This document shows, piece by piece, positions 33,037-42,000 of a stretch of DNA of 64,000 nt. Within the stretch, counting starts at the first letter, position 1, and every line of letters begins with the position of its first letter. A program made the position numbers and the translations under genes. Source of the stretch: Arcticibacter tournemirensis (GTDB lineage Bacteria; Bacteroidota; Bacteroidia; Sphingobacteriales; Sphingobacteriaceae); assembly GCF_006716645.1 (NCBI RefSeq), contig NZ_VFPL01000001.1:2790001-2854000 (forward strand), given 5' to 3'. Under the pieces are notes generated by a model. It ran no database searches and had not been told where the DNA came from. It saw only the letters and a program-made list of their open reading frames with translations.

Positions 33037-34200
33037 ATGGGAAATAAGAAATACACTTTAAAGGAACTCACTTTGTACTTTCTAAAGCTGGGCACCTGGG
33101 GATTCGGTGGACCAGTAGCGCTGATAGGGTACATGCATCGCGACCTTGTGGAACAAAAGCAATGGCTCACAGAACAGGAATACAAGGAAGGACTGGCTTT
33201 GGCACAGCTGGCCCCGGGACCGTTAGCGGCACAGTTAGGAATCTACATTGGTTTCGTCCATTATGGTCTTGGCGGAGCTACGCTGACCGGCCTGGCTTTC
33301 GTGCTGCCATCTTTTGTAATGGTGGTATTACTGGGTATGGTATATCAGTTGTACAGCGGTCTGGCCTGGGTACGGGATGTTTTCTATGGAGTCGCCCCTG
33401 CCGTAATCGGCATCATTACCATAAGCGCCTATAAACTTACAGTCAAATCGTTGGGAAAATTGAAGATGAATGAGATTAAAGTTAACTGGCTGCTCTGGCT
33501 GTTTTATCTTCTGGCGATTGTGATCACCATTATCACTCAGCAGGAACAGATTCTGCTTTTCATTGGGTGCGGCCTGTTATATATGATAATAAAAGCACCA
33601 CCTGCCGGGTTGAGAAAGAATCGGGTTTTGCCCGTAGTGTTGCTGACGAACCTTAGCTTTTGGAATTACTCTAAGGATACATTGGCTGAGATCGGCTTGT
33701 TCTTTTTGAAAGCGGGGACATTCGTATTTGGAAGCGGACTGGCTATTGTGCCGTTTCTTCATGCAGGTGTCGTTATTGAACGGAATTGGCTTACCGAAAA
33801 TCAGTTTCTCGATGCCGTGGCGGTTGCCATGATCACACCCGGTCCGGTCGTGATTACGGTTGGATTTATTGGCTACCTTGTCAATGGTTTTCCGGGGGCA
33901 GTGGTAGCTGCATTGGCTACTTTCGTCCCTTGTTTTCTGTTTACCGTCATCCTGGCGCCCTCATTTAAAAAGATTGCCGCGAATGCGAGTGTCAAAGCAT
34001 TTGTTGATGGTATCACCGCCGCTGTGATCGGCGCACTGGTTGGTTCGGTAGTAATAATAGCCTCTCGTTCTGTTGTTGATCTTCCAACTGCTCTTATCGC
34101 CGTAGCGACGGGATCGGCTCTGGTTTATATAAAGAAGTTACAGGAAGTACAACTGATTGCAGTGGCGGCCATATTAGGCATCCTGATAAAAAGTATTTGA
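33037..34200 (+). CDS. chrA: chromate transporter ChrA
   Basis: 387 residues, long-chain form with two homologous CHR halves. N-half: LGTWGFGGPVALIGYMHRDL and EGLALAQLAPGPLAAQLGIY. C-half: KAGTFVFGSGLAIVPFLHAG and VAVAMITPGPVVITVGFIGY. About ten membrane helices. Exports chromate across the inner membrane using proton motive force, as known for the family. It begins 2 bp after the outer-membrane gene. A 12-bp hairpin terminator overlaps its stop codon. Confidence 0.95.
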   Translation: MGNKKYTLKELTLYFLKLGTWGFGGPVALIGYMHRDLVEQKQWLTEQEYKEGLALAQLAPGPLAAQLGIYIGFVHYGLGGATLTGLAFVLPSFVMVVLLGMVYQLYSGLAWVRDVFYGVAPAVIGIITISAYKLTVKSLGKLKMNEIKVNWLLWLFYLLAIVITIITQQEQILLFIGCGLLYMIIKAPPAGLRKNRVLPVVLLTNLSFWNYSKDTLAEIGLFFLKAGTFVFGSGLAIVPFLHAGVVIERNWLTENQFLDAVAVAMITPGPVVITVGFIGYLVNGFPGAVVAALATFVPCFLFTVILAPSFKKIAANASVKAFVDGITAAVIGALVGSVVIIASRSVVDLPTALIAVATGSALVYIKKLQEVQLIAVAAILGILIKSI

Positions 34201-34239
34201 AAAGCATTGATATATTTAGAGTGCATTAATGCTTTTCAA
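34197..34239. terminator. bidirectional hairpin between chrA and mobC
   Basis: Perfect 12-bp arms TTGAAAAGCATT (34197-34208) and AATGCTTTTCAA (34228-34239). The left arm contains the chrA stop codon. It separates chrA (plus) from the convergent mobC stop at 34246. Confidence 0.7.
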
Positions 34240-34245
34240 ATACTT

Positions 34246-36213
34246 TCAAGGAGATTGAGCTGACCGAATGTTCTCAACGCCTTCTGTTTGTTTTTGAACG
34301 AGCTCAAATATCTCCCGTTTGATCCATTGGTAATTTTCCTGAACGTCTACTGTGCTAACTTTTTTGATGATAGGAATGTGCTTGTACAAAATTTCGTCAG
34401 CTGCTATCGTCTGATGATCATTCTGAATCTCACAATGAAAGGCCTTAAGACTTATTTTCTCTTCAGGATTATCAGCTATTGTTCCGACAAATTCCCCTGA
34501 GGATAATGATGCAATTTTCGCAGCAGGTACAGCATAGTCTAATTGGGTAGATTTCGTCAGGGAAGTATCGCTGCTGTTAATGCTCGTGCTGCTTTTATCC
34601 TGAAGGATTTTGCCAAGCATTTCCGAGAGCTTACGCGCAGTGTCCCCTGTTACCTGACCACTGATGATGTTCCCCACAATGCCTGTTATCACATCTGCCT
34701 GTTCTGAGCCGTAATCTTTTTTTAGCTGATTAAAATCCTGCACAGCCAGGGTAGTAGCGACTTTATTACTACGCGCAGTTGCGATCAGGCTGTCGATATT
34801 GTTAAAATATATAGTAGGGAACTCGTCGAATATCAGGCTGCATTTTAGCTGATTTTTCCGGTTAACAAGTTTGATCATGCGGGAGATGTATAAGGACAAA
34901 ACAGCCCCGTAGACCTGAAGCTTCTGCGGGTTATTTCCCATGCAAACAATCTTCGGTTCTTCCGGATTATTGACATCCATGGTAAAATCATTACCGGACA
35001 ACACATAATACAACTGAGGTGAAGAAAGACGTGCCAGGCCGATCTTTGCGGAAGCAATCTGTCCTTCCAGTTGCTCTTTAGCCTTATTCTGAAAGGCAGA
35101 AACAAAAGGATTGATCAGCACTTTGATCTCTTCTTCCTGTCCAAGCACATGAAAAAGCTTCTCGTACTCGACCTGCATAAGTTCGATAACATGAGGCAAA
35201 GTGCAGTACTTTCCATCCTGATACTTCCGTAGATACCAGATAATAGCCGTTAGAAAATTAATAGGCGATTCTACAAAGAAGTCACCTTGCTTTTTAATCC
35301 AGTCCCGGTTCAGGCCCAGCATGATTGTCCTGCTTGCTTCCGTTGCATCGGTAATGTCATCCATTGCCTTTGGGTCTAAAGGGTTACACCTGTGAGTATG
35401 GTTAAGATCATCGAAATTGATCACATAGAAGGACGGCTTTACTTTATAGTTGCGGTAATACTTCAGTAATTTATTGTAGGCAATCTTGCTAAGGTCGTCA
35501 TATTTGAAGTCATACAGAAACATCGAAAAGCCCTTCCGGATGTGTTGGTCAATAATATGCCGGATCACGAAATAAGATTTACCGGCACCCGGCGTTCCTG
35601 CTACAAGTATCCCTCTGAAAGGGTTGATGATATTGATCCAGCTATCCCTTACCTGCTTCTTTAATCGATATTTTGCTGGAAGGTTAATGGAGAACTCGTT
35701 TTCCAGGAGCCGTTCCTCCTGAGGGAACGTCTCGTTTTCTGTGTTGAAAATATCCTCCTGCTGGCCGACCTTGAGGATCCGGGAAAGCCTGGCGCCTCCG
35801 CTCAGCATAAGCAGATATCCGGTCACAGTGGTCAAGATATAACATAGAACAACCGCCTCTTCCGGCAGAGACACATAAAAATAAAGGATACTGGCGAAGA
35901 ACAACAGTAAACCCAAACTGATGAGTGGCATGATGTTTCCCCATGAAACTTTCTCTTCCTTCCTGCCTTTTGCACCTACAAGGGATATTGCAAGAAGAAG
36001 CAGGGCAGCAATCTTCGGCTTCATGATGTTACTGAACAGTCCGGTTTTGCTGATATTCAAAATGATCCGGTTTGTAATATCTGCCGTCCATCCCCACTGA
36101 TAAAAGGCTGCGTAGCAACTGATATAGAAATGAATAGCTAATATGGCAATACTGATATACCTTGTCAGATCTATGATCTTGCGTAATCCCTGAATGTCTT
36201 CTCCTGTTTGCAT
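34246..36213 (-). CDS. mobC: MobC, type IV coupling protein (VirD4/TraG-like ATPase)
   Basis: 655 residues. N-terminal membrane region with about four helices (ISIAILAIHFYISCYAAF, IAALLLLAISLVG, LISLGLLLFFASILYFYV, VVLCYILTTVTGYLLML). P-loop ATPase with Walker A GTPGAGKSYFVIRH, Walker B-type LIFDEFPTIYFNN, and the motif TTLAVQDFNQLKKDYG. It docks the relaxase-DNA complex to the transfer channel at the inner membrane. Ends the mobA-mobB-mobC cluster; it lies 26 bp after mobB. Confidence 0.92.
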   Translation of the reverse strand: MQTGEDIQGLRKIIDLTRYISIAILAIHFYISCYAAFYQWGWTADITNRIILNISKTGLFSNIMKPKIAALLLLAISLVGAKGRKEEKVSWGNIMPLISLGLLLFFASILYFYVSLPEEAVVLCYILTTVTGYLLMLSGGARLSRILKVGQQEDIFNTENETFPQEERLLENEFSINLPAKYRLKKQVRDSWINIINPFRGILVAGTPGAGKSYFVIRHIIDQHIRKGFSMFLYDFKYDDLSKIAYNKLLKYYRNYKVKPSFYVINFDDLNHTHRCNPLDPKAMDDITDATEASRTIMLGLNRDWIKKQGDFFVESPINFLTAIIWYLRKYQDGKYCTLPHVIELMQVEYEKLFHVLGQEEEIKVLINPFVSAFQNKAKEQLEGQIASAKIGLARLSSPQLYYVLSGNDFTMDVNNPEEPKIVCMGNNPQKLQVYGAVLSLYISRMIKLVNRKNQLKCSLIFDEFPTIYFNNIDSLIATARSNKVATTLAVQDFNQLKKDYGSEQADVITGIVGNIISGQVTGDTARKLSEMLGKILQDKSSTSINSSDTSLTKSTQLDYAVPAAKIASLSSGEFVGTIADNPEEKISLKAFHCEIQNDHQTIAADEILYKHIPIIKKVSTVDVQENYQWIKREIFELVQKQTEGVENIRSAQSP

Positions 36214-36239
36214 AGACGAGTTCGTTTAACTATTTGATA

Positions 36240-37151
36240 CTAAAGCCGCAATCCCTGGTCGTTCCTCCTCCTTTTTTTCTTCCTCCTGAAAACAGCGGGA
36301 GAATAATCCGGCTCTGGTTTGAGCAATAAGGAGTCCAGCAGAGATTCTTTAACAGGCTCGTGTTCCGGGGAAAGTTGATGCGAATAGATAGTATTTTCCG
36401 TGTTTATCCCTCTTCCTTTCCGCATCAGCAGCCGTTGCTCTACCGTTCCATTCTTCATGGTATTAGTGTATAAAAATGATTCTGTAAGTCCCCGCTCAAA
36501 ACCGAACTTTTCATCAAAGATCCGTTCACCCGATGCTGCAAATGCTTTGCGGTCGAACTGACCAATCCTAAGAGAATGCTTTTGATTCCTGCCTCTCGAC
36601 TTGTTCATCGGGCTGAGTTTGATGCGATTGGTGATATCCTTCCTGCTGACAACTACCTGCACGTGCCACTGGTCCCCTTCCTTCAATTCACCACGTTTCT
36701 TTACCCCCTGCTTCACTTCCGAATCTTTATGTGAATAGTACCGGTGCTCTTCGACTTTACCGAACCAAAGTAGGTCTTTGCTGCTTTCAACCCCGGGCCG
36801 TTTGAAATTCCTCGCATATTCATCCATCACTGAGATTGAATATTCCTTCAACTTTTCTTTGATTTGGGCTTCTCCATATCGCTCCTTCAGAAAAGCCAGC
36901 TCCTTCCTGCTGGGGCTGATATTGATGAGAAAGAACTTTGCATCAGTCTTGCTTAGTTTGGCGACATTGTTATCCAGTGCAATACGCACTTCGTAAGATG
37001 GAACGTCCCTCCGTTCCTGGTTGAACCAGTATTCCGGATCTTCCTCTCCGTATTTCGGTCGCACCCTGTTTTCTTTTTCAAGGTAATGCACTAACTGTGA
37101 GCTGCTCCCTTTGTTAGTCCCTTCTTCACTATCTGTAATATTGATATGCAT
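36240..37151 (-). CDS. mobB: MobB relaxase (DUF5712-type mobilisation protein)
   Basis: 303 residues. Opens MHINITDSEEGTNKGSSSQL, typical of this Bacteroidota relaxase group. The probable metal-binding segment is GDQWHVQVVVSRKDITN: it has His-x-Gln where classic relaxases have His-x-His, which I recall as normal for DUF5712. Other conserved blocks: KFFLINISPSRKELAF, MDEYARNFKRPG, EEHRYYSHKDSEVKQG. A basic tail (FRRKKKRRRNDQG) probably binds DNA. It would nick oriT and lead strand transfer. Three bases separate it from mobA. Confidence 0.85.
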   Translation of the reverse strand: MHINITDSEEGTNKGSSSQLVHYLEKENRVRPKYGEEDPEYWFNQERRDVPSYEVRIALDNNVAKLSKTDAKFFLINISPSRKELAFLKERYGEAQIKEKLKEYSISVMDEYARNFKRPGVESSKDLLWFGKVEEHRYYSHKDSEVKQGVKKRGELKEGDQWHVQVVVSRKDITNRIKLSPMNKSRGRNQKHSLRIGQFDRKAFAASGERIFDEKFGFERGLTESFLYTNTMKNGTVEQRLLMRKGRGINTENTIYSHQLSPEHEPVKESLLDSLLLKPEPDYSPAVFRRKKKRRRNDQGLRL

Positions 37152-37154
37152 TGG

Positions 37155-37706
37155 CTAAAGATTTTTTACCTGCTGTTTTACTTTGCTGACTAATTCATCT
37201 TTCTCCCTGGCTGACGTCATCAGGCTAAATTGCTCCCGCGCTTTGATGTAGGCTTCAAGAATGAGCATGAACTGAGATTTGAGCTGTTCTTTTTGTTGCA
37301 GCTGTTTACCGATCTGTCGAACGAGCAAATCTATTTCGCTCAGTTTTTGTGTTTGGTGCTGTAAGTTCGAAGCCGTGCTATTGTGATGGGCAGCCTCTTC
37401 TTTAGTCAGCCACTCCAATATTCTGCGCTGGGAGTTAATCATGCGCTCTGTATCTTGCCTGATAGGGATCAGCAGCGACTGCTCCTGAGCCTTGATGAAG
37501 CCGGTGAGGTGCTGATTGCCTTTAAGAATAGCTGTCTTCAATGCCTCGTCGTTCAAATCAGCCGGGTCTTTCTTCGTATGGTAGAAATAGTCCACCATTT
37601 GGATAAAGAGCTGGACCTTGGTTCGCCCCAGCTTTCTCGCTGTCTTCTCAAGCTTACTTCCCGTTTCGTTCGGAAAGCGGATCGTTTTTTTGTTCACATC
37701 TTCCAT
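37155..37706 (-). CDS. mobA: MobA, BfmA/BtgA-type mobilisation protein
   Basis: 183 residues. N-terminal ribbon-helix-helix-like region (KKTIRFPNETGSKLEKTARKL, GRTKVQLFIQMVDYFYH), then a long helical/coiled-coil C-terminus rich in Gln and Lys. Matches the BfmA/BtgA family that binds oriT and assists the relaxase. First gene of mobA-mobB-mobC. Two GTATAC palindromes lie 11-83 bases upstream of its start and fit binding sites for such a dimer. Confidence 0.82.
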   Translation of the reverse strand: MEDVNKKTIRFPNETGSKLEKTARKLGRTKVQLFIQMVDYFYHTKKDPADLNDEALKTAILKGNQHLTGFIKAQEQSLLIPIRQDTERMINSQRRILEWLTKEEAAHHNSTASNLQHQTQKLSEIDLLVRQIGKQLQQKEQLKSQFMLILEAYIKAREQFSLMTSAREKDELVSKVKQQVKNL

Positions 37707-37716
37707 TTCAACAGCC

Positions 37717-37736
37717 AGTATACCAGCTGGTATACT
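37717..37736. promoter_or_regulatory. palindromic site 1 upstream of mobA
   Basis: Perfect 20-bp palindrome AGTATACCAGCTGGTATACT starting 11 bases from the mobA start codon. Half-sites AGTATACC are repeated in site 2. Likely bound by the ribbon-helix-helix MobA for autoregulation or relaxosome assembly. Confidence 0.65.
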
Positions 37737-37768
37737 TTTTTAAGGGTTCATGATATTTTCAGAGCAGT

Positions 37769-37789
37769 AAGTATACCCGGAGTATACTT
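37769..37789. promoter_or_regulatory. palindromic site 2 upstream of mobA
   Basis: AAGTATAC-CCGGA-GTATACTT: 8-bp arms around a 5-bp centre, sharing the AGTATAC half-site with site 1. Centre-to-centre distance is about 52 bp, close to five helical turns, so both sites face the same side of the DNA. Confidence 0.62.
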
Positions 37790-38452
37790 CAAACCCCGTT
37801 TGCAGCGCATACGGGCCGAAAAGTGGGGCATTGCCCAACTTCGTCTTGCTCCATTTTTTTACTCTATTTCTTTTTAAAACGGACACCTTCTCAAGGCTTT
37901 CGAGTAAAGGCCATCTACGAAGTAAATTTCTGAATGTCAGTAGAATTAAATTGACAAGCATCTAGGTAGTTCCCAAGAAGCCTTACTGGTTTATTCGTAT
38001 TAGCGTCGATGTGATCTTTGGTCATTTGGCATATGCGGGATAAAATGTCAGGAAATACTTGTGAAATTTTCAAAAGCTATATCTCGAATCTTAACGTGAC
38101 GAGAAAGCAAGATAGAAATGTGGCAGATGCGGCAACCGTATCTTTTCAGAAGCCACTAATCAGATAGTGTTTGAATCCAATAATAATCACCATCAGCCCT
38201 GGAGTAATCATAGCGACTGCGACTAAAAATTGCTTCTTATTCAACCAATGATGTTCGGTTGCTACCCCTGGCCGCCCTTATCAGCCAGGGGCAAGCTATC
38301 CGGTTAATTTTAGATCTGTCACGTGTAATTCATTTTATGATCAAATCTCCCCCAATTTTATACTTAAATTATCTATTGTTTGAAAGAGTGTTATTTATTT
38401 AGTTAAATATATCTTATTTTAGCACCCTGTTCAGCTATCATTTTTCATCCTG

Positions 38453-38860
38453 ATGAAATTTATCAAGTATATTTTGTTTCTTCTGGCACTTTTTATGATA
38501 ATGGGACACGACATTATCCCTCACAAGGATTCGTCGGATGAGGTAGCGCATGAACATAATCCAGGAGAACACCAGTCATTGCCCGTACAGTTCTCTTTCT
38601 CATTTGGAGAAGTATTAGGACACCTGTTTTCTCATGTTCAGCATGAAAATTCTGCAAAAACTCTTGTTTACCTTAATTTCATTGAGAAGAAAGCAGGTGC
38701 TCATATAAATGCATTTTATCATATTGGTGGGTTATCAGAGTTTAGTGACAACGAGTTCTGGTATGCTAATTATAAGAAGCAGCGTTTCTGGTATAATGAA
38801 TCGCCTGCACTTTATTCTCTTCGACATTCCCTGATTCTCAGGGGACCTCCTGCCTGCTAA
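38453..38860 (+). CDS. small His-rich exported protein opening the metal-efflux operon
   Basis: 135 residues. Hydrophobic N-terminus (FIKYILFLLALFMIMG) followed by a His/acid-rich segment (HDIIPHKDSSDEVAHEHNPG) and further His (HLFSHVQHEN). The His cluster suggests periplasmic metal binding. Small proteins of this kind commonly precede CzcA/CusA genes in Bacteroidota. It lies 149 bp before the RND gene. Confidence 0.7.
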   Translation: MKFIKYILFLLALFMIMGHDIIPHKDSSDEVAHEHNPGEHQSLPVQFSFSFGEVLGHLFSHVQHENSAKTLVYLNFIEKKAGAHINAFYHIGGLSEFSDNEFWYANYKKQRFWYNESPALYSLRHSLILRGPPAC

Positions 38861-39009
38861 CATCTTCATTAGTGATGCGATTTAACCTTCGCATCCAACT
38901 TCAATTTATAGTGGCGATAGCCAGTTTGTTTGAATGCACCTGGACGTACTGTGCATCAGGCATTCTGCTGTTCCTGCCATTTGGGTAATCACATTTACTA
39001 TACATTCAG

Positions 39010-42000
39010 ATGTTAGATAAGATCATTTATTTTTCAATAAAAAATAAACTGGTGATCGGGTTGTTTACGCTTGCATTAATTTGCTGGGGCGTATATTCTG
39101 TAACAAAGCTGCCTATAGATGCAACTCCCGACATTACAGACAATCAGGTAATGGTCATCACCGTATCACCTACGCTGGCCGCACAGGAAATAGAGCAGCT
39201 GGTCACTTTCCCGGTCGAGCAGACGATGGTGAGTATACCCGGGATTAAGGACATGCGTTCGTTCTCCCGATTCGGGCTTTCAATTGTAACGATAGTTTTT
39301 GAAGAGAAAGTCGATATTTACTGGGGACGACAGCAAGTGCAGGAGCGCTTGTCTATTGCGGCTAAAAACATACCGCAAGGGGTAGGCACGCCTGAAATGG
39401 CCCCCCTTACCACTGGTCTGGGCGAAATCTTTCAATACGTAGTTCATGCAAAGAAAGGTTACGAAGATAAATACAATGCTACGGAGCTGCGCACCATTCA
39501 GGACTGGATTATTAAGCGTCAGCTGCTCGGAACTCCCGGAGTGGCTGAAGTAAGCGGTTTCGGAGGATTTGTCAAGCAATATGAAATTGCCATAGATCCT
39601 GATAAGATCGGCAGCCTTGGAGTTACCATTACAGATATATTCAATGCACTCAACCGTAACAATCAGAATACCGGCGGGGCCTATATAGACAAAGGGCCTA
39701 ACGCTTATTTTATCCGGAGCGAGGGTCTGGTTAAAAATATAGAAGAAATAAACAGGATCGTTGTAAAAACGAATAACGGCATGCCGGTGCTGATCCGTGA
39801 CCTGGCCAAAGTACAATTTGGCAACGGCGTGAGATACGGTGCTGCCACCAGAAACGGGCAGGGCGAAACGGTAACAGGGATCGTAATGATGCTGAAAGGA
39901 GCGAATTCCTCTGAAGTAATCAGCGACGTGAAAGAAAGGATCACACAGATCCAGAAGACACTTCCTGAAGGTGTGGTCATAGAGCCCTTTCTTGATCGCA
40001 AGAAACTCGTTGATAATGCGATCAGTACCGTAACGACTAACCTGATTGAGGGAGCCCTGATTGTTATTTTTGTATTGATCCTATTCCTGGGTAATCTTCG
40101 CGGCGGCCTGGTGGTAGCCTCCGTAATTCCCCTTGCCATGCTTTTCGCTATTTCCATGATGAACCTGTTTGGTGTTTCGGGTAACCTGATGAGCCTGGGA
40201 GCTATCGATTTCGGGATTATCGTTGACGGCACAGTGATCATTGTGGAAGCTGTGATGCACCGGATCAAAGGCGGTGGCGGGAAGTATCCGGGGATCTCCG
40301 TGCTCAGTCGGGCACAGATGGATGAGGAAGTATATGAATCGTCCCGTAAGATCCGCTCGGCTGCGGCGTTTGGTGAGATCATTATCCTGATCGTCTATCT
40401 GCCCTTACTTACTTTGGTAGGCGTCGAGGGGAAGATGTTTATGCCGATGGCCCAAACGGTATCCTTTGCAATACTGGGAGCATTCCTGCTTTCATTCACC
40501 TATGTGCCCATGATGTCAGCACTGGCTCTCAGCCGAAACACCACGCATAAACACAATTTCTCCGACCGGATGATGGAAGCTATACAGCGTGCTTACACAC
40601 CGATTATTGAAGGTGCAATGCGCCGAAAATTACTGGTAGCAGTTATCGCTGTTTCCTTATTCACTGTCACCCTGTTCGCGTTTACACGTATGGGCGCTGA
40701 GTTTATTCCACAGCTCGATGAAGGTGATTTTGCTGTGGAAACCCGCGTTCCGGTCGGAAGTTCTATCAATCAGATGATCGACGTTTCTCAAAAAGCGCAG
40801 ACGATCCTGCTAAAGAACTACCCGGAAGTCAAACAGGTAGTTAATAAGATCGGTTCAGGAGAGATTCCCACAGATCCGATGCCCATTGAGGCAGGAGATA
40901 TGGTGGTTACGCTCAAGCCAAAAAAGGAATGGCGAAGCGCAGAAAACAGGGAAGAACTAATCGAAAAAATGCAGGCATCCCTGTCTGTGATCCCCAATGC
41001 AACATTCAGTTTCCAGCAACCCATCCAGATGCGCTTTAATGAACTGCTAACCGGCGCTAAGCAGGATGTTGTACTGAAAATTTATGGCGAAGACCTCGAT
41101 GTTTTGTCGGACCTGGCCCGTGAGATCGGCCGGAAGATCAGGCCGGTTGACGGAGTGGAAGATCTCTATATAGAGCAAATTACCGGGCTGCCGCAAATCG
41201 GCATCCAGTTTAACAGAGATAAGATTGCGTTATATGGATTGAACATTGAGGATGTCAATGCTGCCATAGAAGCCGCATTTGCAGGTAAAATGGCGGGGCT
41301 GGTATATGAGGGCGAACGCCGGTTCGATATGGTGGTACGCCTGGACCGGGCCAACCGGAGAGATATTACCGATGTCCGAAATTTATACATCGGTACACCT
41401 ACAGGTCAGCAGATCCCGCTGAGCGAAGTCGCCGAAATATCGTATAAACCCGGGCCGGTGCAGATTCAGCGGGACAACGCTAAAAGACGCATTACTATCG
41501 GCTTTAATGTGCGTAACCGTGATGTCAAGAGTATCGTCACTGATATCCAAAATGTAATTGCCCGTAGAGTAAATATGCCTGCCGGTTATTATGTAACCTA
41601 TGGCGGACAGTTTAAAAACCTGGAGGAAGCGAATGCGCGTTTAGCAGTGGCCCTTCCTGCTGCCTTGCTGCTGATCCTGCTGTTACTGTATTTTACATTC
41701 CGATCTGTAAAGCAGGGACTGCTGATCTTTACCGCTATCCCGCTGTCGGCAATTGGTGGAGTGTTTGCCCTGCTGATCCGGGATATGCCCTTTAGTATCT
41801 CTGCCGGTGTTGGTTTTATTGCCTTGTTTGGGGTTGCCGTTCTCAATGGTATTGTTCTGATCGCAGAATTTAACCGTTTGGAAGCGGAGGGTGTCTCCGA
41901 TATCTACGAACGTATTCGCCTGGGCACAAAAGTAAGATTACGTCCAGTCCTGATGACTGCTACAGTTGCCTCGTTCGGATTCCTGCCGATGGCGCTTTCA

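Larger units (their letters stand above)
37707..38452. other. 746-bp region between mobA and the metal operon; probable oriT zone
   Basis: Contains the two GTATAC palindromes, a hairpin CCCCTGGC / GCCAGGGG (38265-38291) and AT-rich promoter sequence before 38453. Minus-strand frame 37740-37961 is not convincing. The relaxase nick site should lie here because mobA/mobB start at its edge, but I could not pinpoint it. Confidence 0.5.

Noticed and set aside
37740-37961. 73-codon minus-strand frame upstream of mobA
   Set aside because: It covers one of the palindromic sites and has no family character; more likely regulatory DNA.
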